A DNA stretch of 64,000 nt from Komagataeibacter sp. FXV3. Its GTDB lineage: Bacteria > Pseudomonadota > Alphaproteobacteria > Acetobacterales > Acetobacteraceae. The stretch spans positions 1 to 64,000 of the forward strand of contig NZ_VWPI01000044.1 of the NCBI RefSeq assembly GCF_015155755.1, read 5' to 3'. The translations under genes and the position numbers were made by a program. Positions 61,140 through 64,000 of the stretch are shown piece after piece (position 1 is the first letter of the stretch; the number at the start of each line of letters is the position of its first letter). The notes beneath the pieces were generated by a model. It searched no databases. It was not told the origin of the DNA and saw only the letters and a program-made list of their open reading frames with translations.

Positions 61140-61579
61140 ATGATCCTGATATCCTGCGCGGACTGCATGCCGCGATCATCGATCTGGTCGATGAAATCAA
61201 CCGGCCGCGTCGGGATGATCGACTGATCGAAGAAGCGGGCATTCCACTGGATCGCGCCCTGTTTCCGCTTCTGGCGCGCGTATGGCGTTACGGTCCTGTC
61301 GGTGTTGTCGAACTCGCGGACCGTACAGGGCGTGATCACACGACGATCAGCCGACAGATGACCAGGCTGGAAGAGCTGGGCCTTATCGAGCGCCACCCGT
61401 CTGCAACGGACAGGCGTATTCGCGAAGCGACAGTGACTGAAAAGGGACAGGAAATGGTCGACCTGCTGAATGCGGCCCGCCAGAGACTGGCGAACCGCAT
61501 CCTCGTCGACTGGACGGATGCCGACCTCGATCAGTTACGGACGCTTTTGCGACGCTTCGCTGACGACCTGATGCGATGA
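61127..61579 (+). CDS. MarR-family regulator
   Basis: About 150 residues from GTG 61127 (VNNTHDPDILRGLHAAIIDL). Winged helix: YGPVGVVELADRTGRDHTTISRQMTRLEELGLIERHPSATDRRIREATVTEKGQ, which is the MarR recognition helix and wing. Divergent from the FAD monooxygenase, probably its phenol-responsive repressor. The ribosome site is weak (AGGG 13 bases away). Immediately after its stop the sequence becomes a truncated integrase. Confidence 0.87.
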   Translation: MNNTHDPDILRGLHAAIIDLVDEINRPRRDDRLIEEAGIPLDRALFPLLARVWRYGPVGVVELADRTGRDHTTISRQMTRLEELGLIERHPSATDRRIREATVTEKGQEMVDLLNAARQRLANRILVDWTDADLDQLRTLLRRFADDLMR

Positions 61580-62465
61580 TAAAACCAGTGAAAATCAACA
61601 ATCAGTCCGTACGCGCTACCTGTCCAGCATCCGCCGCTTTGACGAACGTTTCGGTTCTCTGTTGGTCGCCTCCATCACCACCCGCGATATTGCTGACTGG
61701 ATCAGCGAGCGTAAACATATTGGCTCACTCAAGGCGAATGGGAAGAAGAAAGACATTTCCAACGCCTCCATCCAGCGCGATCTGACCGCCCTGTCCCGGT
61801 TACTCAGCTTCTGCTGCTCTATCGGCTGGCGGACGGATAATCCGGTGCAGGCCTTTGACCGCACGATCATCCGCGAACGCCGTGAACCCAAGCGGCCGCC
61901 CACGCAGAAGGAAATCCAGACCGCGATCGACGCGGCACCACCTGGCGTTGCCGGTATCCTGTCCATACTGGCCGAAACCGGCATGCGCATGAACGAAGCC
62001 GTAAAGCTGGAACGCTGGCAGGTGGACAGCCGAAGCCGCCAGATCCTGCTGACCAAAACCAAGACCAGCAGACCGCGTACCCTCACGTGGCACACACCCG
62101 GGGGCAATGCCACCAAGGCGCTGGAGGAGGGTGCGGCAAATGGCTTCCTGTACACCAGCGGCACCACCGGCAAGCCGTTCGCCAATTTCTCATCCAACCA
62201 CGCCCAGATCATGCGGCGCATCCTGCGTGACAATCCGCTGTTCCGGCGCTTCGGGGTGCATGGCCTGCGACATGCCTTTGCCGTGCGGTGGCTGAAAGCA
62301 GGAGGGAACATCTATCGCCTGTCACGGCACCTTGGACACAGTTCCGTGAAGGTGACCGAACAGAACTATCTCGGCTTCCTGACCGTGGAGGAACAGGAGC
62401 GGGTCCAGTTCCAGGCGGAGCAGATTTTTGCAGGGGTCCCCACAAATTCCCCCACACCAGCCTGA
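61570..62465 (+). pseudogene. 5'-truncated tyrosine integrase with intact catalytic domain
   Basis: The frame is open from a stop at 61567 and reads NQQSVRTRYLSSIRRFDERF then ITTRDIADWISERKHIGSLK, the core-binding domain, but with no start codon before TTG 61662. The catalytic domain is complete: Arg in LAETGMRMNEAVKLE, HxxR in VHGLRHAFAVRWL, His in LSRHLGHSSVKVTEQNYLG with Tyr nucleophile. The missing first 60-100 residues suggest a deletion that joined it to marR. It lies 70 bases from a tRNA-Ser 3' fragment, the usual place for such genes. It may be expressed as a shortened protein from TTG 61662. Confidence 0.8.
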
Positions 62466-62486
62466 AAAACCGTCCAGAAACGACCA

Positions 62487-62532
62487 AAGCGCCCCGTAGG
62501 GCGCTTGGCAATTTCTTGTTTATTTACAAGAA
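62487..62532 (+). terminator. Two stem-loops after the integrase
   Basis: AAGCGCCC-CGTA-GGGCGCTT (62487-62506), a perfect 8-bp stem, then TTCTTGT-N6-ACAAGAA (62513-62532). The first probably ends the integrase transcript; the second abuts the tRNA fragment and may be part of the attachment region. Confidence 0.6.
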
Positions 62533-62536
62533 GTTC

Positions 62537-62597
62537 TGGCGGAGGGGAAGGGATTCGAACCCTCGATACGACTTGACATCGTATAACGGTTTAGCAA
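62537..62597 (-). pseudogene. 3' half of a tRNA-Ser(GCU), attachment-site remnant
   Basis: The minus strand holds anticodon loop TTGCTAA, 3' anticodon strand ACCGTT, a long variable arm (ATACGATG...CGTAT), T-arm GGGTTCGAATCCC and acceptor CCCCTCCGCCA with encoded CCA. The sequence before the loop (TCGTATCCGGA) does not pair with it and no GGAGGGG 5' acceptor strand or D-arm is present. It is therefore the tRNA 3' half left by integration, not a working tRNA. Confidence 0.7.
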
Positions 62598-62740
62598 TCC
62601 GGATACGATTGCGCCGATCCCGCTAAGTATATGTTTTATTTAGGTTAACACGTGCAGGCAAAGCAGAAAGAACGATAGGTATAAAAACAGACCTACCACA
62701 CCTCCTACCACATGTGAGTGCAGGAGATTGCCACACATAT

Positions 62741-63370
62741 TTAGTGCCTCACGCCAACGAATGGCACCACATTTTCATGCCCAAGGCATTTAGCCAACGG
62801 CCAACTATCGATCATTGCTGTCACACGGGCACGCAATTTTTCACGGTCAGCGACCAGCCGCATGGCTTCGCTATGCCGCGCATCATCGTTTTGCGCCAGC
62901 ATCTCCGTCTCATAACCGACCTGCCGCGACATCTCGACATCCGGCAGCGATGACAGCGGGGCATAGGCCACCGGCAGGCTGATCTGCTGCCCATGCGTGC
63001 GGCTGGCCGATCCCCCGATGCCGACGGTTGGGGCAGTGGTGACCGCCCCCACGGTAAACTGACCGCTCTGCGTGAATGAGCCGGACAGTTCTAGCGTCAC
63101 ATTGCCAACCACCGTACCGATTACCGGATCCGCCATTCCCTGGCTGCACTGGGCGGCACGGACAGCCTGCCCGAAACGCGCCGCCTGATCCGGTGTCCAG
63201 TCGGCAGCATGCGATACGGATATCGCCCCCGCGTGCGCCAGACTGGCCTGTATGGCTGCCATAGCCTGCGGAATGGTGGTGGAGATCCTCGCAGGATGGA
63301 TTGCGCAGGCAGACAGCACCATGCAGCAAAACATTACAAGAACAAACTTGACACTGCTTGACTTGTTCAT
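62741..63370 (-). CDS. Putative lipoprotein, unknown function
   Basis: 209 residues. Lipoprotein signal with lipobox: FVLVMFCCMVLSAC-AIHP. The mature part has a Gly/Thr/Val-rich beta region (PVIGTVVGNVTLELSGSFTQ; GIGGSASRTHG) and a helical C-terminus. No family recognised. Divergent from umuD with start codons 41 bases apart; the LexA-type site overlaps its start codon, so it may be damage-regulated too. Bases 62598-62740 downstream show no gene. Confidence 0.75.
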   Translation of the reverse strand: MNKSSSVKFVLVMFCCMVLSACAIHPARISTTIPQAMAAIQASLAHAGAISVSHAADWTPDQAARFGQAVRAAQCSQGMADPVIGTVVGNVTLELSGSFTQSGQFTVGAVTTAPTVGIGGSASRTHGQQISLPVAYAPLSSLPDVEMSRQVGYETEMLAQNDDARHSEAMRLVADREKLRARVTAMIDSWPLAKCLGHENVVPFVGVRH

Positions 63371-63379
63371 GTTACGTTC
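63365..63379. promoter_or_regulatory. Alphaproteobacterial LexA (SOS) box
   Basis: GTTC-ATGTTAC-GTTC matches the alphaproteobacterial LexA motif GTTC-N7-GTTC exactly. It lies 32 bases before umuD, with TTGACA at 63349-63354 as a -35 element, and covers the start codon of the divergent lipoprotein gene. Confidence 0.8.
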
Positions 63380-63410
63380 ATTTCATCTTTTGAGAAGGGA
63401 CGGACTGATC

Positions 63411-63797
63411 ATGTCAGGGGCGTATGCAGGCGACAGGACCACGGGCTTTGCCTCCCCGGCTTCTGACAGCACCGAGGGGCCGATCGATCTGAGCGAGGCC
63501 CTCGATCTGCACCGGCCGAACCGTTATCCCGTCCGGGTGGTGGGGGATGCACTGGCTGCGCGCGGGATCCTGCACGGGGATGTCCTGATCGTGGACACCG
63601 CAGCCCGGCCGCAGTCTGGCTGCGTGGTCGTGGCCCGCTGGCAGGATCAGACCATCGTATGTGAGATCACCCGGCAGCGCGGAGCATGGTGGCTGCGCTC
63701 GGGCAAAGGGCAGGATGCCCAGATGCATCCGCTGGACCCTGCACATGATTCGGAAGTGTGGGCCGTGGTCGCCGCCCTGGTGCGCATGAAGATCTAG
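63411..63797 (+). CDS. umuD: UmuD-like protein without catalytic residues
   Basis: 128 residues aligning with UmuD from its cleavage site onward: TGFASPASDSTEGPIDLSEAL, VRVVGDALAARGILHGDVLIVDTAA, CVVVARWQDQTIVCEIT. In UmuD the cleavage Cys-Gly, the nucleophile in GDSM and the Lys in TVKKL are essential; here they are Thr11-Gly12, Ala47 (GDAL) and Cys84 (IVCEI). The N-terminal arm is also about 13 residues shorter. It thus cannot self-cleave and may be a ready-made UmuD'-like partner for the UmuC encoded next. ATG 63411 follows GGGACGG; SOS box upstream. Confidence 0.85.
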   Translation: MSGAYAGDRTTGFASPASDSTEGPIDLSEALDLHRPNRYPVRVVGDALAARGILHGDVLIVDTAARPQSGCVVVARWQDQTIVCEITRQRGAWWLRSGKGQDAQMHPLDPAHDSEVWAVVAALVRMKI

Positions 63798-63800
63798 GCC

Positions 63801-64000
63801 ATGCCAATATATGGCCTGATAGACGCGAATTCGTTTTACTGCTCATGCCAGCGGGTTTTTGAAGCACGGATCCGCACGGCCCCCGTGGTCGTTCTGAGCA
63901 ACAATGACGGTTGCGCCATCGCACGCACGAAAGAGGCCAAGCAGCTGGGCATCAGGATGGGAGATGCCTGGCACCTGATCCGGCGTCGGCCGGAACTGGC
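63801..64000 (+). CDS. umuC: UmuC, Y-family DNA polymerase V subunit (N-terminal part)
   Basis: Starts MPIYGLIDANSFYCSCQRVF, with ARIRTAPVVVLSNNDGCAIARTKEAKQLGIRMGDAW. The DANSFY and VVLSNNDGCA motifs define UmuC-type translesion polymerases (first catalytic Asp in LIDAN). ATG 63801, three bases after the umuD stop, so co-transcribed under the SOS box. The gene runs out of the window after about 66 codons. Confidence 0.95.
   Translation, partial: MPIYGLIDANSFYCSCQRVFEARIRTAPVVVLSNNDGCAIARTKEAKQLGIRMGDAWHLIRRRPEL

Noticed and set aside
62537-62626. A complete tRNA-Ser on the minus strand
   Set aside because: The 3' half is excellent, but no 5' acceptor strand pairing with CCCCTCC and no D-arm are present; called a fragment.
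1-64000. CRISPR arrays, rRNA genes, replication origin
   Set aside because: No regularly spaced repeats, no rRNA-like blocks and no iteron or DnaA-box cluster were seen.

Overview
The window looks like an acetic acid bacterium (Acetobacteraceae), most likely Komagataeibacter or a close relative. Four things point there: high GC, OprB/TonB-receptor-rich outer-membrane genes, a GH8 glucanase of the CMCax type found beside cellulose synthase in that genus, and a dispersed hairpin-rich intergenic repeat. This is an inference from gene content; no rRNA is present. No CRISPR array and no complete tRNA were seen.

Layout. 0-13.7 kb: glycerol block (OprB porin, GlpK, GlpF) and a TonB receptor/glycerophosphodiesterase pair, all on the minus strand; then MscS, a TetR/short-chain dehydrogenase divergon, a membrane metallophosphoesterase and a nitronate monooxygenase-like enzyme. 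13.7-23.4 kb: accessory region. It has a lone OLD-type ATPase-TOPRIM protein, integrase and IS5-type remnants, and a compact four-gene operon (GH8 glucanase, HlyD-type adaptor, GT2 synthase with C-terminal PilZ, TolC-type channel). The operon looks like a c-di-GMP-controlled, cellulose-synthase-like polysaccharide machine that uses a tripartite exporter instead of BcsB/BcsC.

23.4-46.4 kb: iron and heme block. There are two consecutive FecI-FecR-TonB receptor sets, a PvdE-type ABC transporter, an operon of PepSY protein, small membrane protein, ExbB, ExbD and TonB, a Fur-like regulator without metal ligands, heme oxygenase, and a heme receptor-HmuTUV-IsdG-like operon. Fur-box-like sequences sit at four of the promoters. 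ExbBD-TonB would energise the receptors, and the two heme-degrading enzymes would release the iron.

46.4-48.4 kb: gene graveyard (hydrolase 3' end, NAD(P)-binding protein, IS3 transposase, tyrosine integrase). It ends at a 14-bp match to a tRNA-Ser 3' end. 48.4-62.5 kb: probable integrated segment. It carries a four-gene MerR unit with repeated operators, a DUF1349/acetyltransferase/PhzF operon beside a TetR gene, a two-subunit molybdenum hydroxylase beside another TetR gene, and an FAD monooxygenase/MarR divergon. It closes with a 5'-truncated tyrosine integrase and a 3'-half tRNA-Ser(GCU) containing the same 14 bp. 62.6-64 kb: lipoprotein and an SOS-type umuDC pair in which UmuD lacks its catalytic Ser and Lys; umuC runs off the window.
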